In this document: piece by piece, positions 37,899 through 49,724 of the stretch
Position numbering within the stretch: the first letter of the stretch is position 1
Layout of the letters: each line of letters opens with the position of its first letter
NCBI GenBank assembly: GCA_903871855.1
Contig: CAIQIK010000016.1
Location: 62,001-126,000 of the forward strand
Length of the DNA stretch: 64,000 bases
Reading direction: 5' to 3'
Origin: an uncultured Caldisericota bacterium
GTDB lineage: Bacteria; Caldisericota; Caldisericia; Cryosericales; Cryosericaceae
Program-made: the position numbers and the translations under genes
Notes under the pieces: generated by a model
What the model saw: the letters and a program-made list of their open reading frames with translations, nothing else
Database searches by the model: none
What the model was told of the DNA's origin: nothing

Positions 37899-40359
37899 CG
37901 GCAGCCTCCGTTGGGGCGATCTCCTTGATAATTGCCTCTGCAGCGATGACACCGCTGCCCTTGGACTTCAGCCGGATCACTTTCACGCCCGAGGAAACCC
38001 TCCCCAGCAGGGGGAGGGTTTCGGCAGGTGTACGAATTGTCTGGCCCGTACTCGTGGACACGACAACATCCTGGTCGACGGTTCCCGTCGTAAATGCTGC
38101 CAGTGGACCCGTTTTCTCTGTTACGCGGTAACAGATGACACCGCCAGACCCACGGCCAACCAAGCGAACCTCGTAGGGGTTCAGGCGCTTGCCGTGACCA
38201 TGTTCCGTGATGAGCGTGAAGGGTACATCGGGCTGAAGCACTTCCATGCCGACGACGAACCTGCCTCCGCGTGAAAGGCGCATTCCGCGCACGCCACCAG
38301 CAGAGGCCCCCATGGCGCGGACGGACGTCGACCGGATCCGGACGGCTCGACCGGAATCAGAGGCAATGAGAACCTCCTCGGTATTTTTGACGGGTCTTAC
38401 CGAGACGACAGAGTCCCCTTCGGCAAGCTTGATGAACGTCTTTCCCGTACTCCGTATGGAAACAAACTGTGACGTAACCATCTTCTTGATACGCCCACGA
38501 CGGGTCACGATGATGAATGACACGCCCTCCTGTTCGGCGGGCAGCGCCGTTGCTTCGGTGACAAGTTCGTCCGCTCCCATACCGAGGAGAAGCGACAGAT
38601 TCTCCCCTCCACCCTGCCGCTTCTCCTCGGGAAGACGGTATGCCGGGATGGAGTATACGCGTCCCTTGTTGGTGAACAGCAGCATGCGCTGTTTCGTGCG
38701 AACGGTGAAGTACTTGCTGATATAGTCGTCGCGTTTCAGATTCATGCTAGCGACTCCCAATCCTCCGCGACCCTGAACCTTGAACGTCGAACTCGGGATG
38801 ATCTTCGCATAGCCGTTCTTGGAAATGACGACCATGACCTCTTTGTCTTCAATAAACTGCTCGTCATCGTCTTCGCCGTGGCTATCGTCCTTCAGGATCT
38901 GGGTGCGGCGTGCGTTTCCATATTTGCGCGCCACCTCGGCAAGCTCATCCCGAACGTAGACACGGATCCTGTTGGGATCTGCCAGCATCGTAGAGAGTCT
39001 CCGAATCTCTGTCTTGTTCTCTTCAACCTCTTTCGTCAATTTCTCGACTTCGAGTGACACGAGGGACCTCATGCGCATCTCAAGAATTGCCTCCACCTGC
39101 CGGTCGTTGAGCCCAAAGCTCTCGACGAGGCGAGCCGATGCATCATCCATAGACGAAGACGCGGTCAGGATTTCCGTCACTCGCTTGATGTTTCGGATGG
39201 CGATGACGAGCCCATTGAGGACATTCAGGCGTTCCTCGTGCTTGCGGAGCTCCAGAGAGAACCTCTTGCGAAGTGTTGCCTCCCGGAAGTCCAGGAACGT
39301 GGCCAGAACATCGCGCAGGGGGAGGGTACGCGGCACGCCGTACAAGATTCCAAGCATGCTGACGTGAAAGTGCTGCTGAAACTGCGTGTGTCTGCGCAGC
39401 AGCAGGTCAACGCGCTCGGGAATCGCATCTCTCTTCAGATCAAGCACAACTCGTATGCCCTCGCGACTAGATTCGTCGCGCAGGTCAGACAGTTGGTTCA
39501 GACGCTTATCCTTCATCAGGTCGGCGACCTTCTGGACGAACTCGGCCTTGTTCACCTCGAACGGCAGCTCGGTAATGATAAACCGTGCCCTGTTACCATC
39601 CTTTTCGATGCTGTACTTTCCTCTCGTGACAATGTTGCCCCGACCGGTTGCGACATATTCGTCGATGCCGTCCGTGCCGACCACCACGCCGCCGCCCGGA
39701 AAGTCGGGACCCTTGACAAATGACCGGATCTGGGCCGAGTCCTCGGGTTCACCACTGATTCGGCAGTTCAACATGTACTTCAGGGCGTCAATCAGCTCCC
39801 CGAGGTTGTGGGGGGGAATGTTCGTGGCCATGCCAACGGCGATTCCGCTGGAACCGTTGAGCAGAAGCTGCGGCACTTTGGCTGGCAGGATGCTCGGCTC
39901 TTCCAGGCTGTTGTCGAAGTTTGGCGTGAATTCGACGATCTCTTTGTCCAGCTCGTCCAGCATGAGTGCAGAGATTGGAGCGAGTCGGACCTCAGTATAA
40001 CGCATGGCTGCAGCAGAATCACCATCAATGGATCCAAAGTTGCCATGACCATCGATCAATGGATATCTGAGCGAGAACTCCTGCGCCATACGGACAAGCG
40101 AGTCGTAGATAGCGATGTCGCCATGAGGATGATACTTACCCAGGACGTCACCGACAATACGAGCGCTCTTCTTGTACGGCTTGTTCCAGAAGCACCCCAG
40201 CTCGTACATGGCAAACAGGATACGGCGATGCACAGGTTTCAGACCATCGCGGAAGTCTGGCAGCGCTCGACCAATAATAACACTCATGGAGTACTCGAGG
40301 TAGGACTTCTTCATCTCCTCCTCAACGTAGACGTTGAATACTCTATCGTTTTCTGGCAT
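37882..40359 (-). CDS. gyrA: DNA gyrase subunit A
   Basis: 825 aa. Catalytic Tyr121 is in AAMRYTE. The quinolone region [12 protein letters not shown] has Ile82 where E. coli has Ser83, and DGHGNFGS has His105 for Gln106; Asp86 is retained. The C-terminal beta-pinwheel has a GyrA box variant QGRGGLG (QRRGGKG in E. coli), and the tail is acidic ([10 protein letters not shown]). The box and the partner gyrB 17 nt upstream favour gyrase over topoisomerase IV; no parC/parE is present here. Confidence 0.95.
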   Translation of the reverse strand: MPENDRVFNVYVEEEMKKSYLEYSMSVIIGRALPDFRDGLKPVHRRILFAMYELGCFWNKPYKKSARIVGDVLGKYHPHGDIAIYDSLVRMAQEFSLRYPLIDGHGNFGSIDGDSAAAMRYTEVRLAPISALMLDELDKEIVEFTPNFDNSLEEPSILPAKVPQLLLNGSSGIAVGMATNIPPHNLGELIDALKYMLNCRISGEPEDSAQIRSFVKGPDFPGGGVVVGTDGIDEYVATGRGNIVTRGKYSIEKDGNRARFIITELPFEVNKAEFVQKVADLMKDKRLNQLSDLRDESSREGIRVVLDLKRDAIPERVDLLLRRHTQFQQHFHVSMLGILYGVPRTLPLRDVLATFLDFREATLRKRFSLELRKHEERLNVLNGLVIAIRNIKRVTEILTASSSMDDASARLVESFGLNDRQVEAILEMRMRSLVSLEVEKLTKEVEENKTEIRRLSTMLADPNRIRVYVRDELAEVARKYGNARRTQILKDDSHGEDDDEQFIEDKEVMVVISKNGYAKIIPSSTFKVQGRGGLGVASMNLKRDDYISKYFTVRTKQRMLLFTNKGRVYSIPAYRLPEEKRQGGGENLSLLLGMGADELVTEATALPAEQEGVSFIIVTRRGRIKKMVTSQFVSIRSTGKTFIKLAEGDSVVSVRPVKNTEEVLIASDSGRAVRIRSTSVRAMGASAGGVRGMRLSRGGRFVVGMEVLQPDVPFTLITEHGHGKRLNPYEVRLVGRGSGGVICYRVTEKTGPLAAFTTGTVDQDVVVSTSTGQTIRTPAETLPLLGRVSSGVKVIRLKSKGSGVIAAEAIIKEIAPTEAADEAEQ

Positions 40360-40376
40360 CAGTACCCCTCACTCCG

Positions 40377-42364
<1,988 letters not shown>

Positions 42365-42412
42365 CCGCACTCATCTATGTCAAGTATATTTCTGTCAGAT
42401 GGCCGCGGGGAG

Positions 42413-43762
42413 CTATGACAGTCGATCAAACGCCTTCCAAACAGCCTTTGCGACCTTTTGCGATTCTCGTTCAAGGTTCTCTCTGTCCACGGCCAGAACC
42501 CGGTGTCCTTTCACGACGACATTTCCGTTAACAACTACAGTGTCGACCAAGTCTGCTGACATGCCAAAGAACATGTGGCCAAAGGCATTCTCCGAGTTCA
42601 GCGGCGTGGGACTCGCGTAGTCGACAAGAATGAGGTCTGCAGCTGCCCCTTCCTCCAGACGACCCACTGTACACCCCGCACAACGCGACACGATGTCCGC
42701 GTTCGTCTCGATCTGGGCTTGCTGCACCTGAGTCCAGAACCCGGCCGGATCCTCATATCGGTGCCTGAGTCCCACGAGCGTATTCCGGAACTCCTCAAAC
42801 ATATTCGCCGTATAGCCATCCGTACCTATGCCGACGTGGATACCAGCATCCAGCATCTCCCGAACGGCCGGAAGACCGACTGCATTGTTCATATTGGACA
42901 TGGTGTTCACGACGACGGGCGTGCCGGACTTCGCGAGCAACCCTCGTTCCGACGCGTCGATACCGACACAGTGCACTGCGATCGATAGGGGGCCGAGCAA
43001 TCCCGCATCGTCCAGACGAGCCACGATACGCTTGCCATACTTCTGGACACTGTCTGCCTCGTCAACGGCGCCCTCGGCTACGTGCACGTGATACCCGACG
43101 TTACGCGACCCGACTTGCTCGCGCAAGATAGTAAGGGTAGCATCCGAGACCGTGAACGAGGCATGCAGACCAACCATGCCCGAGGCCAGCCCTCCCCTCC
43201 CCCGAACCTCATCGAAGAAGCGAATGTTCTCCTCGATGCCTGCGACTGCTCCCTGTATGCCGTTACGATCGGTGATCTCATAGGAAAGCACGTGCCGCAA
43301 ACCGATCTTGTTCAACGCGCTGGACAGTGTCGACAGGCTTCCAGTGATGCAGCTTGGCGAAGCATGATGATCGACGATTGCCGTCGTCCCACACCGCAGA
43401 GAGTCCATCCCGCTGAACGTCGCGCTCATCCAGCAGGCATCCTCGAGCAGCGAGCGGTCCAGTCGCCACCACAGATCCTGGAGCACGCCCACGAAGCTAT
43501 GGGATACACGCCCAGTGCTGATGCCGCGCGAGTACATCGAGTACAGGTGCATGTGCGCGTTGAGCAGCCCCGGAAGCAACGTCATACCGGCGGCATCGAT
43601 CTCCTGCCTTCCTGCAACCGGCTGAGCGACATCTCCCGGAACGTCCCCTGCGGCCAGACTGGCAATGACACCATCCCGCGCCAGCATCCATCCCCGATCG
43701 ACGACAAAACCCCTCGTCGCCGGGTAGACGATGCGAGCGTTCCTGACGAGAAGTTCTGCCAT
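42413..43762 (-). CDS. ssnA: SsnA-like metal-dependent amidohydrolase
   Basis: 449 aa of the TRZ/ATZ amidohydrolase superfamily. The metal motif is LLNAHMHLYSMYSRG (His-x-His), with later His ligands in GYHVHVAEG and VHCVG and the Asp in IGTDGYTAN. The N- and C-terminal beta-sandwich parts are present (LVRNARIVYPAT; ADLILVDY). The pattern matches SsnA, a protein near selenate/purine catabolic genes of unproved substrate; guanine or methylthioadenosine deaminase is the alternative. It follows the oxidoreductase gamma gene by 9 nt. Confidence 0.82.
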   Translation of the reverse strand: MAELLVRNARIVYPATRGFVVDRGWMLARDGVIASLAAGDVPGDVAQPVAGRQEIDAAGMTLLPGLLNAHMHLYSMYSRGISTGRVSHSFVGVLQDLWWRLDRSLLEDACWMSATFSGMDSLRCGTTAIVDHHASPSCITGSLSTLSSALNKIGLRHVLSYEITDRNGIQGAVAGIEENIRFFDEVRGRGGLASGMVGLHASFTVSDATLTILREQVGSRNVGYHVHVAEGAVDEADSVQKYGKRIVARLDDAGLLGPLSIAVHCVGIDASERGLLAKSGTPVVVNTMSNMNNAVGLPAVREMLDAGIHVGIGTDGYTANMFEEFRNTLVGLRHRYEDPAGFWTQVQQAQIETNADIVSRCAGCTVGRLEEGAAADLILVDYASPTPLNSENAFGHMFFGMSADLVDTVVVNGNVVVKGHRVLAVDRENLERESQKVAKAVWKAFDRLS

Positions 43763-43771
43763 TCCCTACCC

Positions 43772-44314
43772 CTACTTCTTGTTGACGAAGTCGACGCCGG
43801 CCTGTAGCGCTCTCTTGTTGACCTCGATGAGAGCAGCCTTCTTGCCCGTCAGGAACACAGACAGAGCGGCATGGACAGACGCCATACTGATGGGGTTGAC
43901 CTTGCCAAGATAGGCGCCCAGTAGCACCATGTTGGTGAATTTCGAGTTGCCCAGTTCCATCGCGATGTCTGTCGCGGGAATGTACACCATGTCCAGGTCC
44001 GCACGGGAAGACTTTTTGTCAATCAGGGTTGAGTCGACAACGAGCAATCCTCCTTGCTCGACAACAGGTTCGAACTTGTCGAATGACTGCCGATTGAAGA
44101 CGATCGCTGCCTGTGGCTCAGTCAAGAGTGGAGATGCGATCGGCTCGTCCGCAACCACCACAGCGCAGTTGGCCGTTCCACCACGCTGCTCTGGACCATA
44201 CGAGGGCAACCAGGTGACTTCTTTGCCTTCCTCCATGCCTGCACGTGCCAGGAGCTCACCGATGAGCATGACGCCCTGACCGCCAAATCCTGCAATGACG
44301 ACATTGTGCTCCAT
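43772..44314 (-). CDS. 2-oxoacid:ferredoxin oxidoreductase, gamma subunit
   Basis: 180 aa. The gamma domain signature GFGGQGVMLIGELLARAG is at the N-terminus, with WLPSYGPEQRGGTANC following. With the alpha, beta and delta genes just upstream it forms a four-subunit enzyme that decarboxylates a 2-oxoacid to acyl-CoA and reduces ferredoxin. ATG 44314 has GGGGG 7 nt upstream; a GTG one codon earlier is possible. It is coupled to the beta gene by a 4-nt overlap or less. Confidence 0.92.
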   Translation of the reverse strand: MEHNVVIAGFGGQGVMLIGELLARAGMEEGKEVTWLPSYGPEQRGGTANCAVVVADEPIASPLLTEPQAAIVFNRQSFDKFEPVVEQGGLLVVDSTLIDKKSSRADLDMVYIPATDIAMELGNSKFTNMVLLGAYLGKVNPISMASVHAALSVFLTGKKAALIEVNKRALQAGVDFVNKK

Positions 44315-45072
44315 CACAGCACCCCCTGGGCAACCTTGAACTCACCGAGCGGGAAATAGGGCATGACTTCTTTACGGATGCGTTCCATTGATTCCACGGG
44401 TGTCAGCTTCCAGTTGGTCGGACAGGTCGACAGACACTCGACCATCGAGAACCCAATGCCACGCACCTGAGCATTGAAAGCCTTGCGCATGGCACTCTTC
44501 GCCTTGCGTATGTTGACTGGCGAGTCCAGTGAGACACGGGCAATGTAGGCAGGCCCATCAAGTTGGGCAAGCATCTCGGCCACACGGATAGGGAAGCCGT
44601 TGGTCTGCGGAGTACGGCCAAGAGGGCTGGTCGTGGTCTTTTGTCCAAGGAGCGTCGTTGGCGCCATCTGGCCGCCGGTCATGCCATAGTTCCCGTTGTT
44701 GATGAAGATAACGGTAATAGGCCAGCCGCGTGCGGCAGCATGGACGATCTCCGCCATGCCGATGCTCGCAAGGTCACCGTCTCCCTGATATGTGAACACG
44801 AAGTTGTCCGGATTCGTGACCTTGATGCCGGTGGCCATCGCTGGAGCTCGGCCATGCGCCGCCTCGACGCTGTCGAAGGTGAAGTACTCGTACCCGAGAA
44901 CAGCACAACCAACCGGCCAAACCGCGATGGTCTTGTCCAGAAGTCCCATCTCATCCACCAACTCGGCGACCAGCCGATGGGCGACTCCATGCGTGCACCC
45001 CGGACAGTAGTGCGTTACCTTGTTTGCCCACGATCTGGGGCGTTCATAGATAACCTTCATCTCTTCAGCCAT
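44314..45072 (-). CDS. 2-oxoacid:ferredoxin oxidoreductase, beta subunit (TPP-binding)
   Basis: 252 aa. The TPP site is QGDGDLASIG...NNGNYGMTGGQ, and HYCPGCTHG carries the conserved Cys pair. The start (MAEEMKVIYERP) at 45072 is 4 nt after the alpha stop; a longer frame overlaps alpha and is rejected. The CPGC motif and APTTLLGQKTTTSPLGR fit the VOR/KOR branch of the superfamily. Confidence 0.93.
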   Translation of the reverse strand: MAEEMKVIYERPRSWANKVTHYCPGCTHGVAHRLVAELVDEMGLLDKTIAVWPVGCAVLGYEYFTFDSVEAAHGRAPAMATGIKVTNPDNFVFTYQGDGDLASIGMAEIVHAAARGWPITVIFINNGNYGMTGGQMAPTTLLGQKTTTSPLGRTPQTNGFPIRVAEMLAQLDGPAYIARVSLDSPVNIRKAKSAMRKAFNAQVRGIGFSMVECLSTCPTNWKLTPVESMERIRKEVMPYFPLGEFKVAQGVL

Positions 45073-45076
45073 GGCT

Positions 45077-46144
45077 CTACCGTCCTTTCCCGAACTGCTC
45101 TTCGAATGCCGCCAGTATTTCCTGAGGTCCCGGCACGACTCCGCCACCTCGCCCAAACCAGCCCAGAGGTATCTTGCCGCACAACGCCAGCTGGACATCC
45201 TCGAACAGTTGTCTGTATGCAAGCTCGACCGTCAGAGCGCCCTTAAGTTTGGGGGCGTATGCCTGTAGCTGTTTTGCAGGAAATGGCCAGACCGTTATCG
45301 GGCGCAGTAACCCAAGCTTGATACCCTTGGCACGTGCGACTCGTACGGTCGTTTTCGCAATGCGCGCCATCGTGCCATACGCGATGATAGCATAGTCGGC
45401 ATCGTCCATCTGGTACTCCTCGATGCGACTTTCCGACCGCTCGACCTGCGCGTATTTTGCCTGGAGCTTGAGGTTCCACTTCTCCAGTCCGGCTGCATCC
45501 AGTGTAAGACTGGTGATCACGTTTGCATGGTCGCGCCCATGTCTCCCGACCGTTGCCCACTCGGGCGTCTTCAGCGTCGAGACATCGACCTTGGTCTTGA
45601 ACTCCACGGGTTCCATCATCTGCCCGATGAGACCGTCAACAATGACCATGACCACCATGCGGTACTTGTCCGCCAGTTCGAACGCATCGACAAACAGGTC
45701 TACCCCTTCCTGGATCGATGAGGGAGCAAGAACAATGCGTTTGTAGTCCCCATTGCCGCCCCCTTTGACTGCTTGGAAGTAATCTGCCTGAGCGGGGGCG
45801 ATGTTGCCGAGGCCGGGTCCGCCACGCATGGCATTCATGACGACGCACGGGACATTGGAGCCGCTGATGTAGGAAATGCCCTCCTGCATCAGGGAAATAC
45901 CGGGGCTTGAGGACGACGTCATCACACGAACACCGGCGCAGGCAGCACCGTAGACCATATTGATAGACGCAACCTCACTTTCAGCCTGAACGAATCTGCC
46001 GCCAACCTCCGGGAGACGCCGGCTCATGTACTCGGGCGTCTCATTCTGCGGCGTGATAGGGTAGCCAAAGTAGAAGCGGCATCCCGCCTGGATGGCACCT
46101 TCTGCAAGAGCTTCTGCCCCTTTCATAAGAACCTTGTCGCTCAT
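45077..46144 (-). CDS. vorB: 2-oxoacid:ferredoxin oxidoreductase, alpha subunit (VorB-like)
   Basis: 355 aa. FGYPITPQNETPEYMSRRLPE, FVQAESEVASINMVYGAACAG and MTSSSSPGISLMQEGISY are the pyrimidine-binding and interface blocks of the VorB (2-ketoisovalerate) type. Together with butyrate kinase in the same run, branched-chain 2-oxoacids are the likely substrates, although 2-oxoglutarate cannot be excluded. It overlaps the delta ferredoxin subunit by 4 nt. Confidence 0.9.
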   Translation of the reverse strand: MSDKVLMKGAEALAEGAIQAGCRFYFGYPITPQNETPEYMSRRLPEVGGRFVQAESEVASINMVYGAACAGVRVMTSSSSPGISLMQEGISYISGSNVPCVVMNAMRGGPGLGNIAPAQADYFQAVKGGGNGDYKRIVLAPSSIQEGVDLFVDAFELADKYRMVVMVIVDGLIGQMMEPVEFKTKVDVSTLKTPEWATVGRHGRDHANVITSLTLDAAGLEKWNLKLQAKYAQVERSESRIEEYQMDDADYAIIAYGTMARIAKTTVRVARAKGIKLGLLRPITVWPFPAKQLQAYAPKLKGALTVELAYRQLFEDVQLALCGKIPLGWFGRGGGVVPGPQEILAAFEEQFGKGR

Positions 46145-46356
46145 GCCTTCACCTCTCTGTACAGTGCAATGGCAATGTCAGGGCAAACCAGCGCACATGA
46201 ACTACAACTGGTGCACTTGTCCTGATCCGTGCACTGTGCCGGTCTGAAACCACGGGCGTTCAACCGGTCACTGATGATCAGGATCTTCACAGGACAAACG
46301 CTGACGCACAGGCCACAGCTTTTGCACTGCTGTTCGTCAATAGAGACTCTTTCCAA
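46141..46356 (-). CDS. 2-oxoacid:ferredoxin oxidoreductase, delta (2[4Fe-4S]) subunit
   Basis: 71 aa with two cluster motifs, CKSCGLCVSVCP and CTSCSSCALVCP. It passes electrons from the beta subunit to ferredoxin. The start is TTG with GGAGG 6 nt upstream. It is 19 nt after the P-loop ATPase gene. Confidence 0.93.
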   Translation of the reverse strand: MERVSIDEQQCKSCGLCVSVCPVKILIISDRLNARGFRPAQCTDQDKCTSCSSCALVCPDIAIALYREVKA

Positions 46357-46375
46357 GGCTGACCTCCAAATTGTT

Positions 46376-47119
46376 TCAGAATTCCGTTTGCGACCCGACG
46401 GTATCCAGAATACGATTGAAAACGCGAATCACCGACAGAAGCCCGGCCGCACCTGGCGTCAGTCGATGCTCTACCTGATTGGCATACTCCGGCGAGACAA
46501 CCACCGCAACGACGGGCAATCCCTCACTGTCGCCCAGAGCTTTTATGGCATCATAGCCGCGCTGCACATCGTCCGCCGTCGTCTCCCCTTGCACGTTTGT
46601 GTTGGCGACAAGTCCACTCACACCGAGGCGTGCGCCCGAGCGAATAGCAGCCAGCATGCGCTTCAAGCCGTCGGCGCTGCCCATTCCCGGTCGCAGAGTG
46701 TTGACCACGACATACAGCCTATAGTCACTGGCCATGATCGTCTCGCGAAACTGGGCAACAGCCCCTGCGCCGATGGCGTCTCCACCTACATCGATCACCT
46801 TTACTGTCTCAGGAGAAGCCAGAAGAGCATGCAGATTACGAGGGAACGCGGGGATGTCTGCGTGAAGGAGTCGACGCTCTGGTTCAACAATGTTCAGTCT
46901 CGCTGCCTCGTCCTCGCTGAGCAACCGCAACATATCACGAAGACGGAAATAGGGCTTGACGACATCCAGATCACACAGTGTAACCTGAGACGTCGTCAGC
47001 CGGAGCAGCGACAGAGCGAGGTTGATAGCAATCTCGGTCTTGCCTGATCCGGATGGCCCTGCAAACACAATCGACTGGCCTGCCCTGGGCCGACCAAACA
47101 AGTCGGCAAGTTCACGCAT
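46376..47119 (-). CDS. P-loop ATPase of unknown role beside 2-oxoacid oxidoreductase
   Basis: 247 aa. Walker A is FAGPSGSGKTEIAINLALSLL (about 19-39) and a ParA/SIMIBI-like CDLDVVKPYFRLRD follows, with KVIDVGGDAIG as the probable Walker B. The C-terminal half is Val/Ala-rich (VSGLVANTNVQGETTADDV). I do not recognise a characterised homologue. Its fixed position between butyrate kinase and the ferredoxin subunit suggests a role in assembling or regulating this enzyme, for example cofactor loading, but that is inference. Confidence 0.75.
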   Translation of the reverse strand: MRELADLFGRPRAGQSIVFAGPSGSGKTEIAINLALSLLRLTTSQVTLCDLDVVKPYFRLRDMLRLLSEDEAARLNIVEPERRLLHADIPAFPRNLHALLASPETVKVIDVGGDAIGAGAVAQFRETIMASDYRLYVVVNTLRPGMGSADGLKRMLAAIRSGARLGVSGLVANTNVQGETTADDVQRGYDAIKALGDSEGLPVVAVVVSPEYANQVEHRLTPGAAGLLSVIRVFNRILDTVGSQTEF

Positions 47120-47155
47120 CGACCCACACGTCCACCGTACTCAAGAACGTCTGCT

Positions 47156-48238
47156 CTACGCCTGCTCCAGCGCATATACTCCGGCGAGTACCGAACCGTC
47201 CAGCACGCGGAGGACACCCAAAGCCAGCGCTTTCATTTCATCCTCACCTGGATAGACCTTCACGGGTGCGATGAACTGAACACGCCTCGTAATCTCGTCG
47301 ATAAGGAACGCCGACCGGGCGATCCCTCCCGTCACAACAACGGCATCAACATCTCCTTTCAGCACGGTGGCCATTTCCCCGATGGTCTTCGCAACCGTGT
47401 ATGCCATGGCGGTGTACACCAAGCGAGCGTGCTCATCACCCTCATCGATCATCTTCTCGACCGCGCGAGCGTCATTCGTTCCGAGATGACTGACCAAGCC
47501 TCCCCTTCCTGCAAGAAGCTTCATCACCTCTGGCTGCGAATATTCACCCGAGAAGCACAATTTGACCAGCCCAACAGCCGGCAGACTGCCCGCCCTCTCG
47601 GGAGCGAAGGGACCATCACCATTGAGCGCGTTGTTCACGTCAATGACCCGACCAAAATGGTGCGCTCCGATGGAGATCCCTCCGCCGAGGTGAACCACGA
47701 TGAGATTAGCCTCTTCATAGGTCTTGCCAAGATCTGCCGCTGCTTGTCTGGCGACAGCCTTCTGGTTGAGGGCATGAAAGATACTCACACGGTTGATCCC
47801 CTTCAAGCCGGAGAGGCGCGCTAGTGGGTTCAGTTCGTCGACGACGACAGGGTCTACGATGAATGCCGGAACACCAGATTCCTTGGACAGCTCGAATCCA
47901 ATGCAGGCAGCCAGATTGGACGCGTGTGCGCCCAGTACCGGTTCGTGCAGGTCATGCACCATCGTCTCGTCGACACGATACGTTCCTGAGGGAAGGGGTC
48001 GTAGCAACCCTCCCCTGCAAGCCATAGCGGACAGGTCGGTCACGGCTGTGCTGTGGCGAGCGAGAAAATCCTTGACAATCACCAGTCGCATTGGTAGCTG
48101 GTCCATGAGCGAGGCAAATTGGGCAATAGTCGCAGTGTCGTGCGAAACGGTTTCCGTCGCGACAGGAGTTTGATCCTCAAAGATAGACAGCTTGGTGCTT
48201 GTAGATCCTGGATTGATGACAAGAATCCTGAATGGCAA
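47156..48238 (-). CDS. buk: Butyrate kinase
   Basis: 360 aa of the acetate/butyrate kinase (ASKHA) fold. The N-terminus is FRILVINPGSTSTKLSIFED, and HLGGGISIGAHHFGR, FSGEYSQPEV and VVTGGIARS follow. It makes ATP from (iso)butyryl-phosphate. TTG 48238 is preferred: GGAGG lies 6 nt upstream, whereas ATG 48250 four codons earlier has no ribosome-binding site. No phosphotransbutyrylase gene is in the window. Confidence 0.92.
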   Translation of the reverse strand: MPFRILVINPGSTSTKLSIFEDQTPVATETVSHDTATIAQFASLMDQLPMRLVIVKDFLARHSTAVTDLSAMACRGGLLRPLPSGTYRVDETMVHDLHEPVLGAHASNLAACIGFELSKESGVPAFIVDPVVVDELNPLARLSGLKGINRVSIFHALNQKAVARQAAADLGKTYEEANLIVVHLGGGISIGAHHFGRVIDVNNALNGDGPFAPERAGSLPAVGLVKLCFSGEYSQPEVMKLLAGRGGLVSHLGTNDARAVEKMIDEGDEHARLVYTAMAYTVAKTIGEMATVLKGDVDAVVVTGGIARSAFLIDEITRRVQFIAPVKVYPGEDEMKALALGVLRVLDGSVLAGVYALEQA

Positions 48239-48269
48239 GGCTACCTCCATTTTTCTAGATGCACCACCA

Positions 48270-48301
48270 ACAAAAAGGAGGGTGCGATGAGCGCACCCTC
48301 C
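48270..48301 (-). terminator. Intrinsic terminator of gdhA
   Basis: A perfect 10-bp stem GGAGGGTGCG/CGCACCCTCC with a 5-nt loop (48277-48301), followed on the minus strand by TTTTTG. It lies 18 nt after the gdhA stop and insulates butyrate kinase from it. Confidence 0.9.
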
Positions 48302-48319
48302 AGACGGGACGACAATCTA

Positions 48320-49585
48320 TCAGCCTACCCAGCCGCGGACTTTGATGGCCTCCCCGACGCGTTCCACGGCAACCATGTCAGCTGCCATTCTCATCGTGAT
48401 CTTGTCTGCCTTGTACTTGGTATACATGTTGTAGACGCGCTCGAATGCCTCGGTCATGACACGGTCGAGCTTCTCGTTGACCTCCTTCTCAGACCAGTAG
48501 TACCCGTAGTTGTTCTGAACCCACTCGAAATATGACACGGTGACACCGCCTGCGTTACCAAGGATGTCTGGGATGACAAAAACGCCGTTCTTCTCAAGAA
48601 TCTCGTCTGCATCAGGGTTGACACCACCGTTGGCCAGCTCGACGACAAACTTTGCCTTGACGTCCGCCGCATTGTCCTTGGAGACCGCGTCCTGGAGGGC
48701 CGCCGGGATATAGATGTCGACGTCCAGTGCGCGAAGTTGCTCGTTGGAAATGTTATCGAGCCGCTTGTACCCCTTTACAGTGCCGTTCTTGGTCCTGTAG
48801 GCCTGCAGATCATCGGGGTCGATGCCCTTCGGATCATAAACGCCGCCGGTGGAAACCGTTATGGCTACGATCTTGGCGCCATCTTCCTCATGAAGGATCC
48901 TGGAAGCATAGAAGCCGACGTTGCCAAAACCCTCAACGGCGACAGTGGCACCCTTCAGGTTCATCCCAAGTTTCTTGGCGGCCATCCGTAAGCAGTAGAC
49001 ACCGCCAAGACCGGTTGCGGCAGTCCTGCCAAGAGATCCACCAATGATGAGAGGCTTGCCCGTCAAGGAAGCAAGCGAGTTGTGCCCGGTCAGCTTGCTG
49101 TATTCGTCCATCATCCATGCCATCATCTGTCCGGTCGTGTTGACATCCGGCGCAGGAATATCGCGGTCGGGGCCAATAAACGTCCCCAGCGCACGGATGT
49201 ATCCGCGAGAAAGCCTCTCTAGCTCGCCGGTGGACAACTTCTTGGGATCGACAACGATACCGCCCTTGCCGCCACCATATGGGAGCCCGACGACAGCGCA
49301 CTTGAGTGTCATGAGGGTCGCCAGAGCCTTGACATCCTCCAGGGTCTCGTCCTGGTGGTATCTGATGCCACCCTTGGTCGGTCCAGCCGCGTCGTTGTGC
49401 TGGCAGCGGAATCCCAGGAAAACTCTCGTGGTGCCATCATCCATGCGAACAGGAATAGAAACGCTGAGCGTCCTTTGTGGGTTGCGGATGATCTCCGTGA
49501 TCTCGGGATTTTGGCCAAGCTTCGTGCCAGCAATCTGAATTCTGTCCTGAGCTACCTGGAACCAGTTTTTCTTCTCGCCTGCCAT
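48320..49585 (-). CDS. gdhA: Glutamate dehydrogenase
   Basis: 421 aa, hexameric type. Conserved lysines are K71 (GPTKGGIRYH), K95 and K107 (LPYGGGKGGI), and VEGFGNVGFYASRIL is the dinucleotide loop. The GFGNVG form leaves cofactor preference open. It deaminates glutamate to 2-oxoglutarate, giving the amino-group sink for fermentation of other amino acids. GGAGG precedes the ATG. Its own promoter and strong terminator make it monocistronic. Confidence 0.96.
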   Translation of the reverse strand: MAGEKKNWFQVAQDRIQIAGTKLGQNPEITEIIRNPQRTLSVSIPVRMDDGTTRVFLGFRCQHNDAAGPTKGGIRYHQDETLEDVKALATLMTLKCAVVGLPYGGGKGGIVVDPKKLSTGELERLSRGYIRALGTFIGPDRDIPAPDVNTTGQMMAWMMDEYSKLTGHNSLASLTGKPLIIGGSLGRTAATGLGGVYCLRMAAKKLGMNLKGATVAVEGFGNVGFYASRILHEEDGAKIVAITVSTGGVYDPKGIDPDDLQAYRTKNGTVKGYKRLDNISNEQLRALDVDIYIPAALQDAVSKDNAADVKAKFVVELANGGVNPDADEILEKNGVFVIPDILGNAGGVTVSYFEWVQNNYGYYWSEKEVNEKLDRVMTEAFERVYNMYTKYKADKITMRMAADMVAVERVGEAIKVRGWVG

Positions 49586-49667
49586 AATTGCCTCCGTGGC
49601 GTACGACGTCGGCTCTCAGAAAAAATGGAGAGCAGTCTCGTTGTGCGGCTCCAAAACACCGTTTTTT

Positions 49668-49695
49668 ATTCTAGGCCCATGCGCCGACATTGCAA
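49668..49695 (-). promoter_or_regulatory. Promoter of gdhA
   Basis: TTGCAA (49690-49695), a 16-nt spacer and TAGAAT (49668-49673), minus strand, leaving a leader of about 75 nt. The leader contains the short inverted repeat CTCTC/GAGAG near 49615-49634. Confidence 0.65.
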
Positions 49696-49724
49696 GTGTT
49701 TGTGAAACAATACACAACTCTGCG

